Below the pieces are notes generated by a model. The model searched no databases. It saw only the letters and a program-made list of their open reading frames with translations, and was not told where the DNA came from. DNA of 64,000 nt from Streptomyces tuirus. Lineage in GTDB: Bacteria > Actinomycetota > Actinomycetes > Streptomycetales > Streptomycetaceae. Shown here in pieces: positions 10,042 to 19,802 of this stretch; the stretch's first letter is position 1; each line of letters starts with the position of its first letter. A program made the position numbers and the translations under genes. The DNA is taken from the NCBI GenBank assembly GCA_018195615.1, contig JAGTPG010000001.1, positions 310,001 to 374,000 of the forward strand. Direction: 5' to 3'.

Positions 10042-10149
10042 GGTGAGCTCCTCTGTCGTTGTCGATGCTTACACCCCTATGAGTCAGGGGCTCGGCTCGA
10101 TGTGACATCGAGGAATGTGAGGCGCGTCACCGTCTCTCCCCGCCACCCG

Positions 10150-13100
10150 CTATCCGCGCCGCAACCGCAGCGTCACCAGCTCGAACGGGCGCAGCCGCAG
10201 GGCGATCCGCCCCTCCTGGACGTCCGGTGCCACCGCGTCGGCGACCGGGCGTTCCAGCAGGTCGGTCACGCTGACCCCGGCGACCTCGAACCCGGCCGTG
10301 AGCGTGGCGCGCGCCCGGCCGCCGAAGGCCTCGTGGCACCGGACGACCACGTCCCCGCTGCCGTCGTCGGCCAGCTTGACCGCCGTGATCACGACCGCTT
10401 CCTGGTCGGTCGTCACCAGCGGCGCCACCTCGGCGGCCCCGGTGAGGCGACGTTCCGGCAGATTGATCCGCCAGCCCTCGCGCACCGCGTCGGCGATGCC
10501 CGCGCCCGGCACCAGCGCGTGCCGGAAGTGGTGGACCCCCTGGTCGGTCTCGGGGTCCGGGAAACGCGGGGCGCGCAGCAGCGAGACCCGGACGATGGTG
10601 GTCGTGCCCCCGTCGCCATCGGTGCGGACCGTGCGGGTCACGTCGTGGCCGTACGTCGAGTCGTTGACGATCGCGACGCCCCAGCCGGGTTCCTCCAGGT
10701 GGACGAAGCGGTGGTTGCAGGCCTCGAACTTGGCGGCCTCCCAGGAGGTGTTGGTGTGGGTGGGCCGGTGGAAGTGCCCGAACTGGGTCTCGGACGCGTA
10801 CCGTTCGGCGTGCACGTCGAGGGGGAAGGCGAGCTTGAGGAATTTCTCCGTCTCGTGCCAGTCGACCTCCGTGTCCACGACCAGCCGCCGCTCCCCCGGC
10901 GCGAGGGACAGCACCTGGGTGATGCGGGAGGCGCCGAAGGTGCGGACGATCCGCACGCCGTCCCCGTCCGGGACGACCTCGTCCGCTTCGGTCAGGTCGG
11001 TGACCGTGTTTCGGTAGAACTCGTCGACGTCCCAGGCGTCCCACATGTTGGGGAAGTCGGGGTGCAGCTGGAGGAGGTTCGCGGCCCGGCCCGGGGCGAC
11101 GGTCTCGCGGTCGGCGTCGATGTCGTACACGGACACGACGAGCCCTCGGGCGTCGATCTCGACCCGGAGAAGACCGTTCTCCAGCACGAACCCGCCCTCG
11201 GCCCGTCGGGACAGCTCCGCCGGCACCGGCGGGTGCGCGGCACCGGCTCCGCCCGCGGGGATCCCGGCCCGGCTGTGGGGCGCCGAGTTGAACACGAGGT
11301 CGCGCGTCCCCTCCCCCGCGAGTGCCCGCTGAGCCGCGTCGATGACGCCGTTCAGCTCCCGCGCCACGCGGGCATAGGTCTCCCGCGCCTCCCGGTGCAC
11401 CCAGGCGATGGACGAGCCGGGCAGGATGTCGTGGAACTGGTGCAGCAGCACCGTCTTCCAGACGCGGTCCAGGTCCTCGTACGGGTAGCGGAACCCGGTG
11501 CGTACGGCCGCCGTGGCAGCCCACAGTTCGGCCTCCCGGAGCAGGTGCTCGCTGCGGCGGTTGCCCTGCTTGGTCCTGGCCTGGCTGGTGAGGGTGGCGC
11601 GGTGGAGTTCGAGGTAGAGCTCACCGACCCAGACGGGCGGGTCGGGGTACTCGGCCTCGGCCTTCTCGAAGAACGCCTGTGGCGTCTCCCAGACGACGGT
11701 CGCCGAGCCCTCCAGGTCCCGCAGGCGCGCCGCCTTGGCGACCATCTCGCGGGTCGTGCCCCGCCTCCGTCGCCCCAGCCGGTGGGTGCGAGGGAGTGGC
11801 GGGCGACGCCCTTGTCCTTGAAGTTGCGGGCGGCGTGGGCGATCTCGCTGCCCTTCATGGAGCAGTTGTAGGTGTCGACGGGCGGGAAGTGGGTGAAGAT
11901 CCGTGTGCCGTCGATGCCCTCCCACCGGAAGGTGTGGTGCGGGAACTTGTTCGTCTGCGACCAGGAGATCTTCTGCGTCAGCAGGTACTTCGAGCCCGCC
12001 GCCTTGATGATCTGCGGCAGGCCCGCGGCGAAGCCGAAGGTGTCGGGCAGCCATGCCTCGTCGTTCTCGACGCCGAACTCGTCGAGGAAGAACCGCTTGC
12101 CGTGCACGAACTGCCGGGCCATCGCCTCCGAGCCCGGCATGTTGGTGTCCGACTCGACCCACATGCCGCCGGCCGGCACGAACCGCCCGTCCGCGACCGC
12201 CTTCTTCGCCCGGGCCCACACCTCGGGCCGGTGGTCGCGCACCCAGGCCCACTGCTGCGCCTGCGACATGGCGAAGACGAACTCCGGCTCGTCGTCGAGC
12301 AGCGCGGTCATGTTGGAGGTCGTCCGGGCCACCTTGCGGACGGTCTCGCGCAGCGGCCACAGCCACGCCGAGTCGATGTGCGCGTGGCCGACGGCGCTGA
12401 TGCGGTGGGCGGAGGGCGCGGCGGGTGTGGCGAGGACGTCTGCCAGACGGGAACGGGCCGCGGCCGCCGTGCCGTTGACGTCCTGGAGGTCCAGGGCGTC
12501 CAGCGCTGTGTCGACCGCCCGGAGGATCTCCCAGCGGCGGGCCGACTCCACCGGCAGCTCGGCCATGAGCTCGCCGAGCACCTCCAGGTCGATCACGAGC
12601 TGCCACACGGTCTCGTCGAAGACGGCGAGGTCCATGCGGGTGAGGGTGTACTGCGGTTCGCTGCCCGCGGTCTCCTTGTCGCCCAGCCGTGTGGGCAGGA
12701 AGGGGTGGTAGTCGAGGATGACGGGGTTGGAGGCGGCCTCGATGTGCAGCCGTACCTGCTCGCCGCCCTCCACCGGGGCGCCGATGCGCACCCACTGGTT
12801 GCGCGGGTTGAGGCCCTTCACCGGGGTGCCGTCGGGCCGGTGGACCAGGCCCTCGCACTGGAAGCCCGGCATGTTCTCGTCGAAGCCGAGGTCCAGGATC
12901 GCCTCGACGGTCCTGCCTGCCCAGGCCTCCGGGACGGTGCCGGTGACGCGGAACCAGCTGGTGCCCCAGGGAGCACCCCACCGGGCGCCCACCTCGATCG
13001 GCTCGGGCTCGGCCGCGAGTCCCTCGGCGACCGGCACCGGCTCGCCGGGCGCGTGCCACACCGCGACCTCCAGCGGCACGGACTCGGGGTACACGGCGGG

Positions 13101-13163
13101 GCGGACACGCTCGTCGAGGACGCGCTTGAGACGGGCTTCGACCAGGCTGCGGTCGTCATGCAT
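10150..13163 (-). CDS. GH38 alpha-mannosidase, one apparent frameshift
   Basis: About 1004 residues after restoring a G near 11762. The metal-binding motif GHAHIDSAWLWP (about residue 255) and the nucleophile Asp in WVESDTNMPGSE are standard GH38 residues; the C-terminal beta-domains (HFHRPTHTNTSWEAAKFE) also fit. No signal peptide, so it acts in the cytoplasm on imported oligosaccharide, releasing alpha-linked mannose. It is the last gene of the operon binding protein-permease-permease-GH5-GH85-GH38, 26 bases after GH85. The ATG at 13163 gives the usual N-terminus MHDDRSLVEARLKRVL. Linkage preference cannot be read from sequence. Confidence 0.9.
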
Positions 13164-13189
13164 GCGGGGTGCTCCCTAGAGGGGGGTGG

Positions 13190-15190
13190 TTACCAGGGGT
13201 GGGTCAGGGTCACGGGTGCCGACGAGGTGTAGAGCTCCCCCACGGCACGCAGTTCGAACCGTGCCGCCCGCTCGCCCTGTTCGGGCTTCAGACCGGCGAC
13301 GAAGAACGCGCGCTGGCAGGTGCCGCCGAGGAAGCGGCGGGTGCCGTCGGGGAGGAGGCGGTGCAGGGCGTAGTGCCGGACGGCGCCGGGGGCCCGGTTC
13401 CAGACGAGGCGCAGATCGCCGCCGGACGCGGCGCTCACGCGCAGCCCCGAGGGAGCGGCCGGAGCCCTGGACACGGTCCGGACGGCGAGTCCGCCGGTCC
13501 GCCACCGCACCTGGCCGCCGCCGACCGGGGTGAGCCGGACGCCGATCGCGTGGGCGGTGCCGGTCAGTCCGCTGAGCCGCACGGTCGAGGTCTGCCAGGT
13601 GCCGGAGGACTCCACGGGGAAGTAGGTGTACGGCGGTGCCGCCCCGGGCGTGCCCGCCTCGGCGGTGGCGACGGCCAGCTCGACCTTCACCGAGCCGGTG
13701 TCTGTCCGGTGGGTCAGCTCCACGACGGTGCCGGCGGTGAGCGGCAGCCGGGTCGCGTAGAGGTCCAGGACGGCGGGCCGGGACAGCTCACCGTCGACGA
13801 GCACACTGCTCCCGCCCCGCCACGCGTCCTCGAAGTCGAAGTTCACGGCGGGAGGCTGCCCGTCGGTGTGCACGACCCAGCGTCGGGACGGCAGCCGGTC
13901 CTGCAACCCCAGGTGGTTCCAGGGCGCGTCCGACGTCACCTCGCCGTCCTCGTACCAGCGCAGCCCGTGGCCGGTGTTGAACACGCTGGCGAACGGCACC
14001 GAGGTGACGGTGGACCGGTCGGCGACGGACACGGCGGGTGCACGCCAGCTGTCCGTGCCGTCGGGCCGTGACGGGTCGAGGGAGCGGCCGGTCCAGAACC
14101 GGTCGTCGGCGGCGTGGAAGTCACCGGGGGTTCTGCCGTTCGCCGGCAGGTGGTTGCGGGTCCACTCGGGCCGGTAGAGGCCCACAGACGCGATGTGCGG
14201 CTTGTCCTTCGGCACGATCGCGTCCCACCGCACCGAGGAGTTCCAGCCGTTCGCCTCGACGTCGACGCCCGCCCACAACTCGTACCGGCTGCGGCCGAGT
14301 TGCTCGGCCCGGCTGCCTGACGTGACGAGGCTGTTCGCCGACCAGCGGAAGTCGACGAACATGTCGTCCGAGGTCCGGAAGAACGGCTCGTTCTGTCCGT
14401 TGAGCGCGCCCTGCCAGCTCACCGTGCCGTTCACGGTCATCGCGTCGTACCAGGTCACCCGCTGCCCCTTGGCCGCCGCGAGCGACTTCAGCTCCCGCAC
14501 GAAGCTCAGCATGTCCGCCCCGAGCGTGGCGTCCCCGCCCCCGGTCTCGGCGTTGACGAACCACCCGTCGAAGCCGTACGCCTCCGCCACCGCGACCAGC
14601 CGGGCGGCGAGCGGGTGGCGTCCGGCGGCGTCCTTCCGCACCAGGTCGCGTGTCCATCGCAGCTGTCCGCCGTAGGCGGCCGGCGGCAGGAAGACGTTGC
14701 CGAGGACGGGCACGCCGTGCCGGTGGGCGGCGTCCACGATCGGCGCGTTCGGGGCGAGGATCAGCCCCTCGCCCGAGGAGCCGCCCCAGAACACCAGCTC
14801 GTCGATGTAGGCCCAGTGGGTGAGGGCGTAGTAGTCGGCGGTGGCCGAGCCCTGGGAGGGGTTGCCGGAGGTGGGTCCGAAGGAGACCAGGGACTGGATG
14901 CGAGCCTGCCCGGCGCGAGCGGTCGGGTTGGCCGGTGCCGGGGTGAAGCGGGGGGCCAGGGGCACGGACGCGGCGTTGAAGGCGAGGTCGGGGTCGTCGG
15001 CCGCACGCCAGGACTTCAGGCTGCGCCAGGTGATGCCGGGGCCCGGGGTGCCCGAAGGCAGGGAGTCCGGGTACCAGTAGGACGCGTACGGCTGGGTCGC
15101 GGCGGCTCTCGGGGCGGCCGTCGCCGGCGGGGAGGGGACCAGGGCGGCCGCGGCGCCGGCGAGCAGGACGGTGCGTCTGGTGGGTTTCAC
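13190..15190 (-). CDS. GH85 endo-beta-N-acetylglucosaminidase, secreted
   Basis: 666 residues and intact. Start VKPTRRTVLLAGAAAALVPS is a Tat-type signal peptide (twin Arg, hydrophobic core, AxA). The catalytic region GFDGWFVNAETGG has the N-x-E pair of GH85 enzymes, where Asn assists the substrate acetamido group and Glu is the acid. Family blocks WAYIDELVFWGG and YDAMTVNGTVSWQGALNGQN are present, and the C-terminus has a galactose-binding-like and an Fn3-like domain. It would cut the chitobiose core of N-glycans outside the cell. GTG start overlaps the GH5 stop by four bases. Confidence 0.9.
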   Translation of the reverse strand: MKPTRRTVLLAGAAAALVPSPPATAAPRAAATQPYASYWYPDSLPSGTPGPGITWRSLKSWRAADDPDLAFNAASVPLAPRFTPAPANPTARAGQARIQSLVSFGPTSGNPSQGSATADYYALTHWAYIDELVFWGGSSGEGLILAPNAPIVDAAHRHGVPVLGNVFLPPAAYGGQLRWTRDLVRKDAAGRHPLAARLVAVAEAYGFDGWFVNAETGGGDATLGADMLSFVRELKSLAAAKGQRVTWYDAMTVNGTVSWQGALNGQNEPFFRTSDDMFVDFRWSANSLVTSGSRAEQLGRSRYELWAGVDVEANGWNSSVRWDAIVPKDKPHIASVGLYRPEWTRNHLPANGRTPGDFHAADDRFWTGRSLDPSRPDGTDSWRAPAVSVADRSTVTSVPFASVFNTGHGLRWYEDGEVTSDAPWNHLGLQDRLPSRRWVVHTDGQPPAVNFDFEDAWRGGSSVLVDGELSRPAVLDLYATRLPLTAGTVVELTHRTDTGSVKVELAVATAEAGTPGAAPPYTYFPVESSGTWQTSTVRLSGLTGTAHAIGVRLTPVGGGQVRWRTGGLAVRTVSRAPAAPSGLRVSAASGGDLRLVWNRAPGAVRHYALHRLLPDGTRRFLGGTCQRAFFVAGLKPEQGERAARFELRAVGELYTSSAPVTLTHPW

Positions 15191-16442
15191 GAGCGGGTGC
15201 CTCCTCGGTGGGTGGGAAGTACCTGGTCGGGCGTGACGATCTCGGTGATGCCGCGCGCCGACAGATGGGGCCGGTCGGCGGCTCGCACGTCGAGGACGGT
15301 GGTGGGGCGGGCCCCGTCGGCGACCAGCCGGAAGAAGGCGTCGAAGACGGGACCGCCGGGGGCGCAGCGGGAGCGGACGGAAGGGTCGGCGGGCACGACG
15401 AGCGCGGTGGTACGGGGCGCCGGCGTGTACGACGTCCCGCGTGCGGCCCGTTCCAGCACCAGGGCCGAGTCCTTCGGCTTGCGGTCGTTGGTCAGCAGGC
15501 CGAGTCCGTACTCCAGCTCCGGGAAGTCGGCGAGGCCGCGCGAGACGTCGTGGGAGCACCACCAGGTGACGCCCCACAGGCCGGGGCAGTCCAGGGCGTT
15601 CGCCACGGTGGCCTCGGTGAAGGCGGCGGCGTGTTCGGCCGGGATCAGCGGCGCCGGTGCGCCGACCTCCTGGAGCCAGACCGGCCGTTGCGGGTCGTCG
15701 GCCCAGGCCTTGCTCAGCTCGACGAGGTAGGAGGCGTGGTGCTCGCTCGGGCCGAGGTACGGCCGTAGCGCTGGGCGGTGCCGTTGAAGACCCAGGAGTG
15801 CACGGCCGTCACGGCACCGTGCCGGGCGGCCTGGCCCGGCGTGAAGGGCTGGTCGTCCTGGTACCAGGTCGCGTCGTACTCGGCGTGCAGGTGCAGGCGG
15901 CCCGGGGCGCCCTCCTCGCAGGCGGCGAGCATGCGTGTGAGCCAGGAGTCGATCTCGTCGGGAGTCGCCGGGTCCGGGTCCGGATGCGGGCCGGACGAGA
16001 ACTGGTTGACCTCGTTGCCGAGGGTCATGCCGATGAAGTTGGGCCGGTCGGCGAGGGCGGCGGCGAGGGTGCGCAGCAGGTTCGCCTGGCCGTCGAGGAC
16101 GTCCGGGTCGGTGAAGAGGTTGCGCCGGTGCCAGGTCCGGGTCCAGGCGGGCAGGAAGTCGAAGCTGCTCAGGTGGCCCTGGAGGCCGTCCACATTGACG
16201 TCGAGGCCCCGTTCGGCGGCGGCGTCGGCCAGCGCGACGAGCTGTTCGACGGCCCGCGGCCGGATGAGCGTGCGGTTGGGCTGGAAGTAGGGCCACAGCG
16301 GGAAGACCCGGATGTGGTCGAGGCCCAGCGCGGCGATCGAGTCGAGGTCGGCGCGGACGGAGTCGAGGTCGAAGTCGAGCCAGTGGTGGAACCACCCTTC
16401 GCTGGGGGTGTAGTTGACGCCGAAGCGCACGGCAGGAGGCAT
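15187..16442 (-). CDS. GH5-like glycoside hydrolase, candidate N-glycan core beta-mannosidase, one apparent frameshift
   Basis: About 418 residues after restoring one C near 15765. A (beta/alpha)8 clan-A fold is indicated by GVNYTPSEGWFHHW at the start, acid/base Glu in GMTLGNEVNQF and nucleophile Glu in VWLQEVGAP. No signal peptide, so cytoplasmic. The opening and the setting (GH85, GH38, importer) suggest the GH5_18 type, which cleaves the Man-beta-1,4-GlcNAc bond left after endoglycosidase action. The GH5 clan assignment is from motifs; the subfamily is inference. Its start is 28 bases after the permease stop and its stop overlaps the GH85 start. Confidence 0.78.
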
Positions 16443-16470
16443 GCGGGGTCCTTGCGTGTCAGTGGGGGGT

Positions 16471-17376
16471 TCAGCCCTTCACCGCGCCCTCGCCGACGCC
16501 GCGGAAGAAGTACCGCTGGAGACAGGCGAAGAGGGCGATCAGCGGCGCGACGGCGATGATCGTGCCCGCGGCGACGAGGCGCTCGTCGTTGGCGAAGGTG
16601 CCGTGCAGGTAGTTGAGGCCGATGGTGAGCGTGAACTTGGACGGGTCGCTCAGCACGATGAGCGGCCAAAGGAAGTCGTCCCAGGCGCCCATGAAGGCGA
16701 AGATGGCGACGACCGCGAGGGTGCCCTTCACCGACGGCAGCGCGATGCGCAGGAACCGCTGCCAGGCGTTGGCGCCGTCGACGAAGGCCGCTTCCTCGAT
16801 CTCGTAGGGCAGGTTGAGGAAGGCGTTGCGCATCAGCAGGACGTTCATCGCGCCGATGCAGCCCGGCAGGACCACGCCGATCAGGGTGTTGTTGAGGCCG
16901 AGCTCCCGCATGGTCGTGAACTGGGCGATGATGATGCCCTCGACGGGCACGAGCATGGCCAGGATGAAGGCCAGGGTGGCGACGCGGCGGCCCCGGTAGC
17001 GCAGCCGGGCCAGGGCGTAGCCGGCGAGGGCCGAGCCGACGCAGTTGGTGACGACGTTGGCGGTGGCGACCTTCAGGGAGTTGAGGGCGTAGTCCCAGAC
17101 CGGGATGGTGTCGGCTACCCGCGCGTAGTTGTGCAGGGTCGGATCGCCCGGCAGGAACGTCGGCGGGGAGCTGTAGATGTCCTCGGTCGGTCCCTTGAGG
17201 GAGGTCGACAGCTGCCACAGGAACGGGCCGATGGTCAGGGCCAGGACAGCGAGCAGCAGGACGTAGCGCAGGACGAGTTCCCCCACGCGGACGCGGCGGC
17301 CGTGCTCGTCGGTGACCCGGGGCTCACGGGCCACCGCCGGCTTCTCGGGAGCCCGCGTCTTCTCCAGGACGCTCAC
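16471..17376 (-). CDS. Oligosaccharide ABC transporter permease (MalG type)
   Basis: 301 residues with six hydrophobic segments and the inner-membrane EAA loop (EEAAFVDGANAWQRF...LP) that contacts the ATPase. GTG start at 17376 overlaps the MalF-type stop by four bases. N-terminal tail VSVLEKTRAPEKPAV is cytoplasmic. No ATPase gene lies in this operon; many Streptomyces importers share the general ATPase MsiK, which is the likely partner here by analogy. Transport of released N-glycan is inferred from the co-transcribed glycosidases. Confidence 0.9.
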   Translation of the reverse strand: MSVLEKTRAPEKPAVAREPRVTDEHGRRVRVGELVLRYVLLLAVLALTIGPFLWQLSTSLKGPTEDIYSSPPTFLPGDPTLHNYARVADTIPVWDYALNSLKVATANVVTNCVGSALAGYALARLRYRGRRVATLAFILAMLVPVEGIIIAQFTTMRELGLNNTLIGVVLPGCIGAMNVLLMRNAFLNLPYEIEEAAFVDGANAWQRFLRIALPSVKGTLAVVAIFAFMGAWDDFLWPLIVLSDPSKFTLTIGLNYLHGTFANDERLVAAGTIIAVAPLIALFACLQRYFFRGVGEGAVKG

Positions 17377-18266
17377 GACTCCTCCTTCCGGTCGGCGCGC
17401 AGCACCAGCAGCATCAGGGCGACGGTGACGACGAAGACGACGACGGAGATCGCGGAGGCGTAGCCGACCCGGCCGGTCAGTCCGGTGCCGGTGCGTTGCA
17501 CGAGCATGACGAGGGTCGTGTCCTCGCCCGCCGGTCCGCCGCTCGGGCCCGCCAGCAGGTACACCTCGGAGAAGACCTTGAAGGCGGCGACCGAGGACAG
17601 CGCACCGACGAGGACCATCGTGGAGCGGACGGCGGGCACGGTGACGGTGAGGAAGCGGCGCACCGCACCCGCGCCGTCCACGGCGGCGGCCTCGTGCAGC
17701 TCGCGCGGCACGTTCCCGAGCGCCGCCAGATAAATGATCATGTAGTAGCCGAGGCCCTTCCACACCGTGACGGCCATGGCGCTCAGCAGGAGCAGCCACT
17801 GGTCGCTGAGGAAGCCGACCCGGCCCGCACCGACCGTCTCCAGCAGTGAGTTGACCAGTCCGCGGTCGTCGAGCAGCCACACCCAGATCAGCCCGACCAC
17901 CACGATCGAGGCGACGACCGGGGTGTAGAAGGCGGACCGGAAGAAGGTGATGCCGGGGATGTTCTTCTGCACGAGCAGGGCGAGCAGCAGCGGCAGGACG
18001 ACGAGCGGGGGCACCACCCCGAGGACGTAGAGCGTGCTGTTGCGCAGGCCGGTCCAGAACATGTCGTCCTGGAGCAGCTCACGGAAGTTGGCGAGCCCCA
18101 CGAACTGCCCGGGGATCAGGGTGCGGCGGTCGGTGAAGGCGTTGACCAGCGTGGAGACGAACGGGTACAGCACGAAGGCGCCGGTGACGAGCAGGCCGGG
18201 AGCGGCGAACAGCCACGGACTGGTGGGCAGTTGGCGCCGCACCCGGGAGATGCCGGAGACAGCCAT
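17373..18266 (-). CDS. Oligosaccharide ABC transporter permease (MalF type)
   Basis: 297 residues, membrane segments such as WLFAAPGLLVTGAFVLYPF and LVVLPLLLALLV, and the EAA loop HEAAAVDGAGAVRRF. It begins six bases after the binding-protein stop and overlaps the MalG-type gene, so the three are transcribed together. It pairs with the MalG-type protein to form the channel of a CUT1-class sugar importer for oligosaccharides. Confidence 0.9.
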   Translation of the reverse strand: MAVSGISRVRRQLPTSPWLFAAPGLLVTGAFVLYPFVSTLVNAFTDRRTLIPGQFVGLANFRELLQDDMFWTGLRNSTLYVLGVVPPLVVLPLLLALLVQKNIPGITFFRSAFYTPVVASIVVVGLIWVWLLDDRGLVNSLLETVGAGRVGFLSDQWLLLLSAMAVTVWKGLGYYMIIYLAALGNVPRELHEAAAVDGAGAVRRFLTVTVPAVRSTMVLVGALSSVAAFKVFSEVYLLAGPSGGPAGEDTTLVMLVQRTGTGLTGRVGYASAISVVVFVVTVALMLLVLRADRKEES

Positions 18267-18272
18267 CGGGCG

Positions 18273-19562
18273 TCAGCCCTGCTGCTGCAGGAGCCGGTCG
18301 CACTCCTTGACAGCGTTGTCGAGAGCCTCCTCGGGGCTCTGCTTTCCCTGGAGCGCCTTGGCGACCTCGTTGCGCAGCGCGATCTTCATCTGCTCGCTGA
18401 ACAGCACGGGCGTGTAGTTGACCGCCGTCTTGAGGGACTTGGCGGCGGCCACCCGCACGCGGGTCTCGTCGGTGCCGTCCTCCTTGGTGAAGTACGGGTC
18501 GTCGAGCGAGCCGGCGGTGCTGGGGAAGATGGCGACCTTCTTGGCGAACGACATCTGGTGCGCCGCGTCGGTGACGAAGTGCGCGAAGGCGACCGCGGCG
18601 GGCTTGCGCTTCGACTGCGAGTTGACCATCACGCCCATCACGTACATGTTGACGTGCCCGGTGCTGGTGATCTGGTCGGTGATGCCGATGTTCTTGTACA
18701 GGCTCGGTGCCTGCTTCTTGAAGTTGCCGAGGTCGAGGGCGCTGCCGGGGTTCATGGCGACGGCGCCGGTGAGGAACTTCTTGCCGGACGACTCCGGGGT
18801 GGCGGTCAGCGCCTGCGGATCCAGGGCCTTCGCGTCGTACAGTTCCTTGTACTTGGTGAGGAGTTCGACGCCCTTCGCGTCGTTGAAGGTGAAGGCGGTG
18901 CCTTCCTCGTTCATCAGCGGCACACCGTAGCGGCCGAAGTCCTCGATGGTGGGCACATTGGCGAGGGTGGCGACTTTGCCCCCGCTCTTCCCGGCCATCG
19001 TCAGGGCGTCCGCGAAGAGGTCGTCGTACGTCTTCGGCGGCTTCTCCGGGTCGAGCCCGGCCTCCTTGAAGAGGGTCTTGTTGTAGAAGAGCGGGCCGGT
19101 GTTGAGGTACCAGGGGAAGGCGTAGGTGCCGGTCATGCCCGGTATCCGGTGGCCGGCCCAGGCGCCGGGCAGGTATTCCTTCTTGTACTGCGGGGCGGCC
19201 TTGTCCAGGTCGAGGGCGAGACCGGCCTTGGCGAGCGGGGCGACGAGGTCCGGGGAGACGTTGACGACGTCGGGCAGGGTGCCGCCGGCCGCGTCGGCGC
19301 TGATCTTGTCGGCGTAGCCCTCGGCGGGCTGGTCGACCCACTTCACCTCGGTACCCGGGTACTTCTTCTCGAACTCGGCGATCAGGCCCTCGAAGTACGG
19401 CTTGAAGTTGGCGCGCAGATTCCAGGTCTGGAACGTGATGTCGCCCTCGACCTTGCCCGAGGCGTCGCTCGAACCGCCTCCGTCACCCCCGGACCCGCAG
19501 GCGCTCAGGGGCAGCAGGACAGCGACGGCAGCGGCGGCGAAGGCTCTGCGGGAGATGCGCAC
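18273..19562 (-). CDS. Oligosaccharide ABC transporter substrate-binding lipoprotein
   Basis: 429 residues. The GTG at 19562 (VRISRRAFAAAAVAVLLPLS) is chosen because AAGGAG lies nine bases upstream; longer in-frame extensions lack a ribosome site and a sensible signal. Lipobox LSAC at about residue 22 with a twin-Arg, then a CUT1 binding fold (ITFQTWNLRANFKPYFEGLI, GTYAFPWYLNTGPLFYNKTL). First gene of the glycan-uptake operon. Its promoter region carries three palindromes that match each other, facing the LacI gene. NgtS-like N-glycan binding is inferred from the downstream GH85/GH38 genes. Confidence 0.9.
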   Translation of the reverse strand: MRISRRAFAAAAVAVLLPLSACGSGGDGGGSSDASGKVEGDITFQTWNLRANFKPYFEGLIAEFEKKYPGTEVKWVDQPAEGYADKISADAAGGTLPDVVNVSPDLVAPLAKAGLALDLDKAAPQYKKEYLPGAWAGHRIPGMTGTYAFPWYLNTGPLFYNKTLFKEAGLDPEKPPKTYDDLFADALTMAGKSGGKVATLANVPTIEDFGRYGVPLMNEEGTAFTFNDAKGVELLTKYKELYDAKALDPQALTATPESSGKKFLTGAVAMNPGSALDLGNFKKQAPSLYKNIGITDQITSTGHVNMYVMGVMVNSQSKRKPAAVAFAHFVTDAAHQMSFAKKVAIFPSTAGSLDDPYFTKEDGTDETRVRVAAAKSLKTAVNYTPVLFSEQMKIALRNEVAKALQGKQSPEEALDNAVKECDRLLQQQG

Positions 19563-19666
19563 GGTGACCGGCTCCTTCGGGACAGGGACAGGACGGGAGG
19601 GCGGCGGAAATGGCGCCGGGCCAGACCTTGCATCGCCTTCTTCGGAGAAGTCAATGGATTCCACTC

Positions 19667-19683
19667 AACTAAAGTCTTTAGTT
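19667..19683. promoter_or_regulatory. Candidate LacI operator O1 (perfect 17-bp palindrome)
   Basis: AACTAAAG-T-CTTTAGTT is a perfect inverted repeat about 105 bases upstream of the binding-protein start. It shares ACTAA...TTAGT arms with two further sites in the same intergenic region, so it is a probable operator of the adjacent LacI protein. Confidence 0.7.
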
Positions 19684-19734
19684 ACACATACCCGCAGGTC
19701 ATACGGCTACTGTCAGACTTCTTGCGCGAGATCG

Positions 19735-19748
19735 CTAATGCGCTTTAG
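19735..19748. promoter_or_regulatory. Candidate LacI operator O2
   Basis: CTAATGCGCTTTAG is a near-perfect palindrome centred on GCGC, the usual central CpG form for LacI-family operators. It lies 55-68 bases before the LacI start and is repeated in reverse orientation 14 bases downstream. Confidence 0.65.
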
Positions 19749-19757
19749 TCTGGCTGA

Positions 19758-19773
19758 ACTCAAGCGCATTAGT
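19758..19773. promoter_or_regulatory. Candidate LacI operator O3
   Basis: ACTCAAGCGCATTAGT contains AAGCGCATTAG, the exact reverse complement of the CTAATGCGCTT part of O2. It lies 30 bases before the LacI GTG. Two sites 23 bases centre-to-centre suggest autoregulation with cooperative binding. Confidence 0.6.
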
Positions 19774-19802
19774 GCACAGTGGCGGTCGAATGGAGAGCAA
19801 GG

